Part shown: positions 1 to 8,042 of the stretch, one piece after another
Numbering within the stretch: the first letter of the stretch is position 1
Layout of the letters: each line of letters opens with the position of its first letter
DNA from: Formosimonas limnophila
GTDB lineage: Bacteria; Pseudomonadota; Gammaproteobacteria; Burkholderiales; Burkholderiaceae
DNA: 35,961 bases
Assembly: GCF_014652675.1 (NCBI RefSeq)
Contig: NZ_BMZG01000014.1
Span: 1 to 35,961, forward strand
Reading direction: 5' to 3'
Made by a program: the position numbers and the translations under genes
The notes under the pieces: model-generated
Told to the model about the DNA's origin: nothing
Databases searched by the model: none
The model's input: the letters and a program-made list of their open reading frames with translations, nothing else

Positions 1-167
1 TCAAAAATGATGGCATTAAGAGTGGTTTCTTAGTGTCGTTGGACAAAGATGTGAATAAGTACATGAAGGTAGGACTTGGTTATAACTTCACAGACTACAG
101 CAGTGACTTGACTGATTTGGACTACGACCACAAAGGCTGGTTTATCAACATTTTAGGAAGGTTCTAA
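1..167 (+). CDS. C-terminal end of an outer-membrane beta-barrel protein (partial)
   Basis: Only the last 55 or so codons are inside the window; the gene starts upstream and the reading frame is set by the TAA at 165-167. The visible tail contains KVGLGYNFTDYSSDLTDLDY and ends in ...NILGRF. Alternating hydrophobic residues, a glycine/tyrosine-rich strand and a terminal phenylalanine are the usual signature of the last strand of an outer-membrane beta barrel, recognised by the BAM machinery. The next gene begins 3 nt after the stop, so the two are probably co-transcribed and may work together. The identity of the full protein cannot be told from this fragment. Confidence 0.7.
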   Translation, partial: KNDGIKSGFLVSLDKDVNKYMKVGLGYNFTDYSSDLTDLDYDHKGWFINILGRF

Positions 168-170
168 ACC

Positions 171-3100
171 ATGTTGAATGTCGGTAAAAAGAGAATGAGT
201 GAGTTGTTTGACGTACGTGAGTGGATGAAAGTTGAAACGGTTATGAAAAAATTATTAACAAAAACTTGGTGGAAAGCAGGAGTTGCTGCTAAGTTGGCAC
301 TTGTTGCTGCTTTGGGGTTCTCTGCGGTTGGCGCAAACGCTGCTGTGAGCTCACTGGCTATGTCGGTTATTTCAGATGGTACTGCGCCATTTGATGCAAC
401 TAGCGGTGCTGGGCTTGATACCTCTGCAAGTAATGGTATTGTCCGGACGATGGATAAATTTACCTATACTGTCTCGTATGTCGCGTCTGACAATACGAGC
501 GTGCCTATGGTGTTTACACTGCCAGTTGGTGCTATTTGGGATGCAACTGCGACGAGTGCAAGTGTTTGTAACGGCACTGGTGGCGGTACATTAAGCGTTG
601 ATCAGCGCACGTTGACATGTAATCGCAAACCTACACCTGGTGCAGAGTCGTTTAACTTGGTCGCTCAAGTGCTTAGTCTGGCAAACAACACTACTTTTAG
701 TACGTCTTTCTCAGCGAGCGGTAACACGGTTAATTCTGCTAATTTGACTGTTTCTGCGACACCGAAAACAGAGATTCAGCTTCTTGGCTTAGGGCCTAAT
801 CGAGAAACAATCAATGGGGTTGATTCTTATTCAGGTCTGTTTTTGACTTATACGGGTGCGCCAGCAGTCAACAATCCTTTCAAAGGGTATGAGTCATTAC
901 AAGGCCCCTCTTTTTCATACACTATTGAGGTATCACCTAATACAAAATTGGAAACGTGTACCCCAGTCACAATTTCATCGAGCCTGACTGCTGGTACTCG
1001 CACGTGTACTCAAGCGGGTGGGCCAGGCACGCCGATCACTGTGACGGTGACTGGAGCCGATACGGATTATTTTGGTGTAACAAACGCGATTGACAGTTCT
1101 TTTTATATGAACACTCGCACCAATGTCAAGGTGTCTCGTCCTGTTACGGACTTCCCAAGTGGTGTAACGACTGAGATTACAGCGAAAATCTCTGGTTTTG
1201 ATCCTGTCAGTGTATCTGGAGCCTCTAACTTTGGTTCTGGAACAGCCCCAGGACAAGATCCAACCTTTACGTGTCCAGTGGGAAGTACCACCAAGACATG
1301 TGGGCGATTAACAGCAACCGCAGTTGCGCAGCCACTAAATCCTCAGAACGCAGGTTTGGCCAATGTCGATATGTCGGCGGTTTATGGTGATAATACTCTG
1401 TTTGATAATAGCCCAACCGAATTGACCGAGGCAATTTTACCGGGTCAAAAAGTACTCATGATGGCTGGCTTGTTCAGTGGGCCGTCTAACTTAACAACCC
1501 ATACCAACACCGCTCAGTGCATGGTGTGGGATAACACGGATGCCAAATTGAGCGGAAATGCGTTTATTGGAACAAGTGCTACATCTGCTGGTGCCTATCC
1601 TGCATTGAGTGCTTTGTCTCCTGTCGCAGGTGCTATTATTGAATACAGTAACCAAAGCTTTTCGGACGACGCAAGTCGCAAGGCATTTGACTGCGGTACT
1701 GCAGGCGATGGTGCGTCTGGATGGGTAACAAACCCTGCCTCGCTTAGTGGCGGTATGAGCAGTGCGACAGTGGTTCGTTTTTTGGCGCCCAATGGTCTTG
1801 CTGCCGCGAATCAGTATATTTACCACGTACCGGTTACAATGACGACCGACACCAGTGTAGCGAATCAAAGCACTACACGCTGGTTCACTCAGTATAAATC
1901 AGACCAAATGAGCTTGGTTAAGTCTACCTATAGCGGCACTGGGATCAGCAACCAAGGTGGTAATATGCACTTGATCAAAGGTTTATTGCGTCATACCATT
2001 ACAGTTAGCGATGCTTCTGTTGCGCCCAACGAAACCTTCAATGCGGTGATTACGCCGACAACGATTGGCTCGCCCGTGGCTGGTGTCGATGGTGTTGTTC
2101 AAGATGCGAAAGTCACTTTGAACTTACCTAGTAACTGTGTTTTACCCGTCGAAAGTGCATTGCCGAGCAACGCGGTTTACACAGCGGGTAATTTCGGTCC
2201 AGACGGCATTCCTTGTACGGCAGATGATGTTTCGACTGGTAGTGTGGTGGTTTCGTTCGGTGATCTTGCCGCAGTTGGTGGTTCTGTAGTTAATCCATAT
2301 GACGGACATCCAACAACCTATCCATCTGTTTCAATTGCATTAAAAACAACGGTAAATGCCCCAGTGGCCAACTCTACACTGAGCAGTGTGAGCAGCTCGC
2401 CGACAGATTTTACGGACCTTAATGGTGTGGGTACTGAAGATCGCGTAGAAACCGTCAATTATAGCGTCAGCGGTGTGGCAGCATTTAGTGTGACAAAGAC
2501 AACTGTAGGTGTGACCAATGGTAAGGTTGGTCCTGCTGAGACCTTCTCATACAACATTGCTTTTGGTAACGGCGGTTCAACCAATACAGGTAAAGCATTC
2601 TTTGTTGATTTGTTGCCATTTGATGGTTATAACGGCACGACAAACTTAGGCACACCAGGATTTGTGGTCACAGGTTTGAGTGGCTCAATGGATTCTGCTG
2701 CCCAAGGCACAGTCAATATAGAGTACTCAACAGATCCTTCCGCAACTATTAAGACAGCTATTGAAACAGTTGGCAATGAAGGTGCTCAGACAGGTGTGAA
2801 TTGGACTTCTTGGGTTACGGGAAATCCTTTGCCCGCTGGTATTACGGCTGTCAGATTTAGTACATCTGGCGATTTAAATTCAGGCTTCTCTGGTAAAGGC
2901 GTCATTCAGTTAAGAGCACCGTTTGTTAATTCGACAACAACCATTACAAATGATGTGTTTGGTAACACCTTACCATTTGGCGGTGATCCTGCTACGGTTA
3001 AGAATATCCGCTCGGCTTCGCCTGTCACTATTACAGGTTTGGACGCGGCCTCTTTGCGTGGTAAAGTCTTTATTGACACAAATGCTAATGGCACCAATGA

Positions 3101-6100
3101 TGCTGGAGAGACTGGTTTGGCTGGTACGGTTGTGACGATTACTTGTACTGCTGGCGCATGTTTGGATGGCAATCAAGGATCAGTGTTTAGTATGCTTGTT
3201 GACCCTGCTTCTGGTGGTTATGGTTTTGAACCAGGTGCAGCAACCAACAATAAAATTTTCCCAAATAGTACCGCAACTGGCACAGCACTTGCTTCATTCC
3301 AAGGGGTGATTGCGGGTACTTGGACGATAACAGAAACGCCTTCTGGAACGCCGGCAACTACCATTTTTCAAGCCAATGTTGGTACTGTCAATGGTACTTC
3401 GAGCGGGACAGCTGCAGGTCGCTCAATTACTGGCGTGGTTATGCCAACGAATGCGATTGGTGTGAATTATGATTTTGCTGAACGCTTCTTAGACGGTACT
3501 ATTGAAGTGACTAAGTCGTTGGCATTGCCATCTGGCATCACAGGGCCACTAAGCTTTACATTTACGGCCACCTGTGACTTGCCAGTTGCCAATACTCAAA
3601 AATCAGCAACTTTAAACAACTTTCCAACTAACACAACTGTCAGCATTACTGGCATTGCTGCAGGGGCGACATGTACTGTTGCTGAAACTTTGCCAGCGTC
3701 TCCTGATTCTAAATATTTTTGGGAAACGCCTTCTTTCACTGCGTTAAGTCCCACTACGATGCCAAATGGCGGTATACAATCGATCACTGCGACTAATAAG
3801 TTATCGCCTACAGTGACGATTGCCAAAACCGTTACATCGGCTCCAACAGTCGTCTCGGGCAAACCGACGCAGTTTGATACGACTTATCGCTTGACTGTTA
3901 GCAACACTGGAAATGCTGCCCAAAATTATGATTTGAAAGATACTTTTGGATTTGACAGTGATGTGACAATCGTAGGTAGCCCAACGATCGTTAAAAGCGC
4001 AAATGTATCAGGCACAGTTAATGGTGCGTTCAATGGCACGACTGCCAACAGCACGATTATTGCAGGCGAATCGATTGCGGCAGGTTCAACTGCGACGCCA
4101 ACAACAGAAACCTACGATGTGACGGTGCGTATTAACGTTCCAGCAGGTTCTGGAACTGCAAACGATGTATGTTCAGGTACGACTTCTGGGCAAGGTTTGT
4201 TTAACACTGGTGTATTAAGTGTTTCTGGTGTTGTAGATCAGAGTGCAAATGCGTGTTCAAACACACCTGCTGTTGCTGGGGTAAATTTGGTTCTGCAAAA
4301 GACTTGGGTTAGTGCGGTACCTGGAGAAAGTGTAAATATACCTGCCACTACTGGATTCAGTGTGAATACTCCAGCATTTGATGCGGCAGCTACTGGTTCG
4401 AACAGCGTTTCTTCAAGCGCAGTAGTTGTTGCTGGCAATGAGGTTGGGACATTACCAACAGAGGTGTTTGCAGTACCTGCAAATGCTGTTAATTATGGTA
4501 CGGGTCCATGGTCGTGTTCTGATGGTACAAATTCTGCCTTTACTGTTGCACAAGGAGCAAATTTAACTGTGCCGAGTGCCAGCGTAGGTAAAACTCTCAC
4601 TTGTACTCTCACGAACACAAGTTTAGTTGACGGAGTATCTGTCACAAAAACTGTTGCTTCGGGTCCTACGCCTGTTCAGGGTTTGAGTGACCAATTTGAC
4701 ATGGTTTACCGAATCACTGTATCAAATACCAATGCTAATCCAACTGTTTATGGGTTGAGTGATGCATTTGGCTTTGAGTCTGATGTAACAGTTGTTGGTG
4801 CGCCGACCGTTACAAAAGGAAGTAATGTCTCAGGAACTGTTAATCCTGGATTTACAGGGCAAGGCTTAAATGTAAGCATTATCGGTAGCGAAAGTATTGA
4901 TGCAGGATCGGTCTCTACGCCAACTACTGAGACTTATGATGTCAATGTACGTATTAAAGTTCAATTGAATGGCAGTAGTTCGAATAATACGTGTAACACG
5001 CAGCCAGCAAACGGTCTGTTTAACAGAGCAATATTGAGTATTGGTGGTACAGATAAAATTGCTGATGCCTGTCAAGAAACGCCGACGGTTCCGAGTGCAC
5101 AGTTGAAGTTACAAGTGAAGTGGATTGGTGCAACCCCAGGAGAAGTCGTTAATGTTGCTGCTACTACAGGTTTAGATACTAATACCAATGCATTTAGCGC
5201 GCAAAGCACAGGTACGAACGATATTTCATCAAATGATGTTACGGTTTTGATTGGAGCATCAGCTGCTTTACCAACTCCAGTTTTCGCTGTTCCTAGCAAT
5301 CAACTCAATTATGTGGGTTCAGCAAATTGGGTATGTTCAGATGGTCTTAATCCAGATGTTCAAGTTTCGTTTGGGGGTTCGTTTACTTTATCAAATATAT
5401 ATTCCGGTAAAAACGTTGTTTGTACTGTGACTTACTCGGGTGTGTTGCTTGATACAGTAAAAACTTCTCTGCCTGTTGCTGGTACAGCAGTCGCGCCAGC
5501 AGACACAATTAGTTACACTTTGAAAACAACGGTTTCTGGTAACCCAACGCAGAGAGATATTGTGTTGACCGATACACTGGGTACTGGCTTGACGGTTGCA
5601 GAAGTGCCAAGTAGTTGCTCTATTTCAGGTCAGAAAATTTCTTGTACTTTGGCATCTGGGGCGGCAGTAGGTGAGCACAGTTTTACCTACAAAGCAACAG
5701 TAACTGACGCTGCGAGTGTGAGTGTTTCGAATAGTGTTGTTTCTAGTTTTGGCACATGTTCTTCATGCTCGGTGACTCATCCGTTGTGGTCTGTAACTAC
5801 CAATAAAACATCTGGTGCTACAGGAAAGTCAGGGGTGCGAATAGATGAGTCTATTAATTACACTCTTACATCTGTTATATCTGGGGGAGCTTCAACACGT
5901 GATATAGTTTTGACGGATATTTTAGGTAACGGCTTGACTTTGTCTTCTGTTCCTGCAGGGTGTACTTCTGCTGGCCAGATATTATCTTGTACGATTCCTT
6001 CTGGCTCTGCTGCTGGTAGCTATAGCTTTAATTACGTGGCAAAAGTGAACACACAAGCTCAAAGCACAGTTGTCAATACAGTGTCTCCTAGTTACGGAAC

Positions 6101-7235
6101 TTGTGCTACTTGTACTGTTGAGTTGAAAGTTGTTAAAGATGTCGGTTTACTTATTACAAAATCAGCAAAAACGAAGACAGCAAAAATTGGTGATTTTGTC
6201 CGATACGAAGTGATTATAGAAAACCCTAGTGCATATGATGCAGATAACTTCAAGTTGATTGATCAGCCCGCACCAGGTTTAAGCTATGTTTCTGGTTCAG
6301 CTCAAATCAGTGGGGGACAAAGCTTTACTGTTACTGCTGAGTACCCATTGACAGTCTCAGGCTTGAAGTTGGCGTCTAAGTCGAAGATGACTTTGACTTA
6401 CATGATGCGAGTTGGTGCAAGTGCAGGGCAAGGTAGTTTACAGAACTGTGCGCAAGCACGGGACGACTCTTCCGCCGTGACAAGTAACCGCTCATGTGCT
6501 TCAATTACACGCACGGCAGATCCTGATTTTGAGGACAGCCGAATACTCGGTACGGTCTTTGAAGACAGCAATGGGAATGGCATGCAGGATGACGGTGAAC
6601 CAGGAATTCCTGGGGTTCGTCTGGCGACGGTAGAAGGCTTGTTAATCGAAACCGATGCATATGGCCGCTACCATATTGAAGGCATTAATCCAGGTCAGTG
6701 GGCGCGTGGCAGTAACTTCATTGTGAAGGTCGATGTGGCTACTGTCCCTGAGGGCGCTGTTTCTACAACGCAAAACCCACTGGTTAAACGTTTGACTCAA
6801 GGTTTGCCTGGCTTGTTTAACTTTGGTTTCCGTGTGCCGTTCAGTACGTATGAGCCAGGTAAGCCGTTATCTTATCCTGTGATGCTTTCAGCGGATGGTT
6901 TGTTTGAGTATGACCGCTTTGATTTGTTGGACGCAGGACGTAAGAAGCTGGCTGATTTGGCTAAGCATTTATTGGAAGACTCGAAGACACAAAAAGGGTT
7001 GAAAGTATCTGCTTACACTGATCGTTTGGGTTCGGCTGCCTATAATCAAAAGCTTTCACTTAAACGAGCTGAAACCATTAAAGCATTTTTAGTGAGTCAA
7101 GGCATTGATGAGAGCTTGATTACGATTGAGGGAATGGGCGCAGCCAAGCCTTTGGTGAATTGCCCAGGCAATAAGTCTGCGGCAACCATCGCGTGTTTGG
7201 CGCCTAACCGACGCTTTGAGGTGTCTTTGCCTTGA
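171..7235 (+). CDS. Giant exported repeat protein with DUF11-like, SdrD B-like and C-terminal OmpA domains
   Basis: A 2354-codon frame. A signal peptide is visible at residues 25-57 (MKKLL..., hydrophobic core, GANA|AVSS), so translation could start at 243. The ATG at 171 has the better ribosome site (AGGAAGG) and would give an unusually long N-terminal extension. The body is Thr/Ser/Val/Gly-rich beta-sandwich sequence. An SdrD B-like domain starts near residue 962 with a calcium-loop pattern (DTNANGTNDAGETG), and a second starts near 2127 (DSNGNGMQDDGEPG). A prealbumin-like segment lies at about 1103-1210. There are two copies of a ~274-residue unit (from 1215 and 1489) and two copies of a ~115-residue DUF11-like unit (from about 1760 and 1874). 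Residues 2243-2354 form an OmpA-type peptidoglycan-binding domain (AYTDRLGSAAYNQKLSLKRA, then APNRRFEV). The likely role is a long cell-envelope or surface structural protein anchored to peptidoglycan. The binding partner is unknown. Confidence 0.85.
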   Translation: MLNVGKKRMSELFDVREWMKVETVMKKLLTKTWWKAGVAAKLALVAALGFSAVGANAAVSSLAMSVISDGTAPFDATSGAGLDTSASNGIVRTMDKFTYTVSYVASDNTSVPMVFTLPVGAIWDATATSASVCNGTGGGTLSVDQRTLTCNRKPTPGAESFNLVAQVLSLANNTTFSTSFSASGNTVNSANLTVSATPKTEIQLLGLGPNRETINGVDSYSGLFLTYTGAPAVNNPFKGYESLQGPSFSYTIEVSPNTKLETCTPVTISSSLTAGTRTCTQAGGPGTPITVTVTGADTDYFGVTNAIDSSFYMNTRTNVKVSRPVTDFPSGVTTEITAKISGFDPVSVSGASNFGSGTAPGQDPTFTCPVGSTTKTCGRLTATAVAQPLNPQNAGLANVDMSAVYGDNTLFDNSPTELTEAILPGQKVLMMAGLFSGPSNLTTHTNTAQCMVWDNTDAKLSGNAFIGTSATSAGAYPALSALSPVAGAIIEYSNQSFSDDASRKAFDCGTAGDGASGWVTNPASLSGGMSSATVVRFLAPNGLAAANQYIYHVPVTMTTDTSVANQSTTRWFTQYKSDQMSLVKSTYSGTGISNQGGNMHLIKGLLRHTITVSDASVAPNETFNAVITPTTIGSPVAGVDGVVQDAKVTLNLPSNCVLPVESALPSNAVYTAGNFGPDGIPCTADDVSTGSVVVSFGDLAAVGGSVVNPYDGHPTTYPSVSIALKTTVNAPVANSTLSSVSSSPTDFTDLNGVGTEDRVETVNYSVSGVAAFSVTKTTVGVTNGKVGPAETFSYNIAFGNGGSTNTGKAFFVDLLPFDGYNGTTNLGTPGFVVTGLSGSMDSAAQGTVNIEYSTDPSATIKTAIETVGNEGAQTGVNWTSWVTGNPLPAGITAVRFSTSGDLNSGFSGKGVIQLRAPFVNSTTTITNDVFGNTLPFGGDPATVKNIRSASPVTITGLDAASLRGKVFIDTNANGTNDAGETGLAGTVVTITCTAGACLDGNQGSVFSMLVDPASGGYGFEPGAATNNKIFPNSTATGTALASFQGVIAGTWTITETPSGTPATTIFQANVGTVNGTSSGTAAGRSITGVVMPTNAIGVNYDFAERFLDGTIEVTKSLALPSGITGPLSFTFTATCDLPVANTQKSATLNNFPTNTTVSITGIAAGATCTVAETLPASPDSKYFWETPSFTALSPTTMPNGGIQSITATNKLSPTVTIAKTVTSAPTVVSGKPTQFDTTYRLTVSNTGNAAQNYDLKDTFGFDSDVTIVGSPTIVKSANVSGTVNGAFNGTTANSTIIAGESIAAGSTATPTTETYDVTVRINVPAGSGTANDVCSGTTSGQGLFNTGVLSVSGVVDQSANACSNTPAVAGVNLVLQKTWVSAVPGESVNIPATTGFSVNTPAFDAAATGSNSVSSSAVVVAGNEVGTLPTEVFAVPANAVNYGTGPWSCSDGTNSAFTVAQGANLTVPSASVGKTLTCTLTNTSLVDGVSVTKTVASGPTPVQGLSDQFDMVYRITVSNTNANPTVYGLSDAFGFESDVTVVGAPTVTKGSNVSGTVNPGFTGQGLNVSIIGSESIDAGSVSTPTTETYDVNVRIKVQLNGSSSNNTCNTQPANGLFNRAILSIGGTDKIADACQETPTVPSAQLKLQVKWIGATPGEVVNVAATTGLDTNTNAFSAQSTGTNDISSNDVTVLIGASAALPTPVFAVPSNQLNYVGSANWVCSDGLNPDVQVSFGGSFTLSNIYSGKNVVCTVTYSGVLLDTVKTSLPVAGTAVAPADTISYTLKTTVSGNPTQRDIVLTDTLGTGLTVAEVPSSCSISGQKISCTLASGAAVGEHSFTYKATVTDAASVSVSNSVVSSFGTCSSCSVTHPLWSVTTNKTSGATGKSGVRIDESINYTLTSVISGGASTRDIVLTDILGNGLTLSSVPAGCTSAGQILSCTIPSGSAAGSYSFNYVAKVNTQAQSTVVNTVSPSYGTCATCTVELKVVKDVGLLITKSAKTKTAKIGDFVRYEVIIENPSAYDADNFKLIDQPAPGLSYVSGSAQISGGQSFTVTAEYPLTVSGLKLASKSKMTLTYMMRVGASAGQGSLQNCAQARDDSSAVTSNRSCASITRTADPDFEDSRILGTVFEDSNGNGMQDDGEPGIPGVRLATVEGLLIETDAYGRYHIEGINPGQWARGSNFIVKVDVATVPEGAVSTTQNPLVKRLTQGLPGLFNFGFRVPFSTYEPGKPLSYPVMLSADGLFEYDRFDLLDAGRKKLADLAKHLLEDSKTQKGLKVSAYTDRLGSAAYNQKLSLKRAETIKAFLVSQGIDESLITIEGMGAAKPLVNCPGNKSAATIACLAPNRRFEVSLP
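3813..5440 (+). repeat. Two tandem ~274-residue protein repeats inside the giant gene
   Basis: The unit beginning VTIAKTV (from 3813) recurs as VSVTKTV (from 4635). Shared landmarks in the same order are QFD..YR.TVSNT, FGF.SDVT.VG.PT, VSGTVN, TPTTETYDV.VRI, GLFN...LS..G, PGE.VN..ATTG, FAVP...NY and W.CSDG. The copies have diverged at the nucleotide level, so this is an old duplication. The cysteines are conserved between copies, suggesting one disulfide-stabilised module per repeat. Confidence 0.75.
5448..6130 (+). repeat. Two tandem ~115-residue DUF11-like repeats
   Basis: The first copy starts near 5448 and the second near 5790. Both contain I.YTL...SG...RDIVLTD.LG.GLT, then VP..C...GQ..SCT, then a short cysteine pair (FGTCSSCSV and YGTCATCTV). 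The paired cysteines at each domain end are a fixed feature. They resemble the conserved-repeat (DUF11) domains common in bacterial surface proteins. Confidence 0.7.
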
Positions 7236-7257
7236 TTGTAAATATGCCAGGTGTGAT

Positions 7258-7490
7258 TTAACCGCATGCTTTGTAAGGGAACCTCTGTATGTTGAGGTTC
7301 CCTTCACTGTTTTTAGGTGTTTGGTTCCTATATGTTAAGTTCCACATTCTGCTGTACTGTTGTTTGTCACCAGAAATTGTCATAGGTGCCCATTCAAACC
7401 AATCAATCAATGGCTGATAATCTGATTGAATGCCGCCCCATTTTTTGACGAACTCATCCAAACTGATCGACATTGGTGAGTTACCTGGCA
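7258..7490 (-). other. Open frame continuing past the IS66 transposase remnant
   Basis: On the minus strand the transposase-like frame does not stop where IS66 transposases normally end. It runs on through WMPGNSPMSISLDEFV to a stop near 7258. This ~75-residue tail has no family I recognise. It also runs across the terminator hairpin of the giant gene, so it is probably chance read-through at the junction of the decayed element rather than a real gene. Confidence 0.25.
7275..7313 (+). terminator. Rho-independent terminator after the giant gene
   Basis: An 11-bp perfect inverted repeat, AAGGGAACCTC / GAGGTTCCCTT (7275-7285 and 7294-7304), with an 8-nt loop. It is followed by a T-rich stretch (TGTTTTT). 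It lies 40 nt after the stop codon at 7235. Confidence 0.8.
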
Positions 7491-8011
7491 TCCAAGACTT
7501 TGGTTCAATTTCGTTCGCTTTAGCGGTTGCGAGTAGTGATTGAATTGCGGCAGCGCGTTTGCCTGCTCGTTCGGAGCAGACGAAGAACCAGTTTTTCTTA
7601 CCGATGGCGATGGGGCGAATGGCGTTTTCGATGGCGTATAGCTGGCCGATGCGTTCTAATGCTTCGAGTGCGGGGTGCTGCCGTTGGCGGCAAACACGTC
7701 ATGAAATTTGCGACGGGCGTGTGTCCAGCAGCCGAGTTCAACCACTTCGTCATTGAACATGGCTTTGTAACCTAAGTAGTCGTCGACCGTGAGGTGTCCA
7801 CGCCAATGGTTTAGAAATTGGCGTGCGTGTTTGCCCACACGGCTGGGCTGGTGGACAAATACGATGATGGTGGTGAGTTGCCTGCTGTTCGGTAAACCCA
7901 AATGTATGCGCTGTGCGTTTTACCGCTGCCGGGATCAAGCTGTCGTATTGTTGTTTCGTCGGCGTGTAAAGGCTGAACCGCTCTTGCGCGCTGCACAATA
8001 AGTAAATGCAT
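7459..8011 (-). mobile_element. IS66-family transposase remnant (pseudogene)
   Basis: Three minus-strand frames together give IS66 TnpC sequence. These are LHADETTIRQLDPGSGKTH and WVYR (about 7880-8011), then HQPSRVGKHARQFLNHWRGH, TVDDYLGYKAMF and ELGCWTHARRKFHDVF (about 7680-7860), then ERIGQLYAIE and AIRPIAIGKKNWFFV through KRAAAIQSLLATAK (about 7500-7675). Frameshifts separate the pieces near 7880 and 7678. YAIE is joined directly to NAIRPIAIGKKN, so roughly 60-70 residues between the second Asp and the catalytic Glu region are deleted. The N-terminal half is absent, the start is missing and no terminal inverted repeats were found. It is a dead fossil insertion between the giant gene and the glycogen cluster. 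Confidence 0.85.
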
Positions 8012-8042
8012 CTTAACTTATCGCTAAGCTTCCTTTGATGCG

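Noticed and set aside
171-7235. Classical autotransporter or RTX adhesin
   Set aside because: No C-terminal autotransporter barrel and no GGxGxDxxx nonapeptide repeats; the C-terminus is an OmpA domain.
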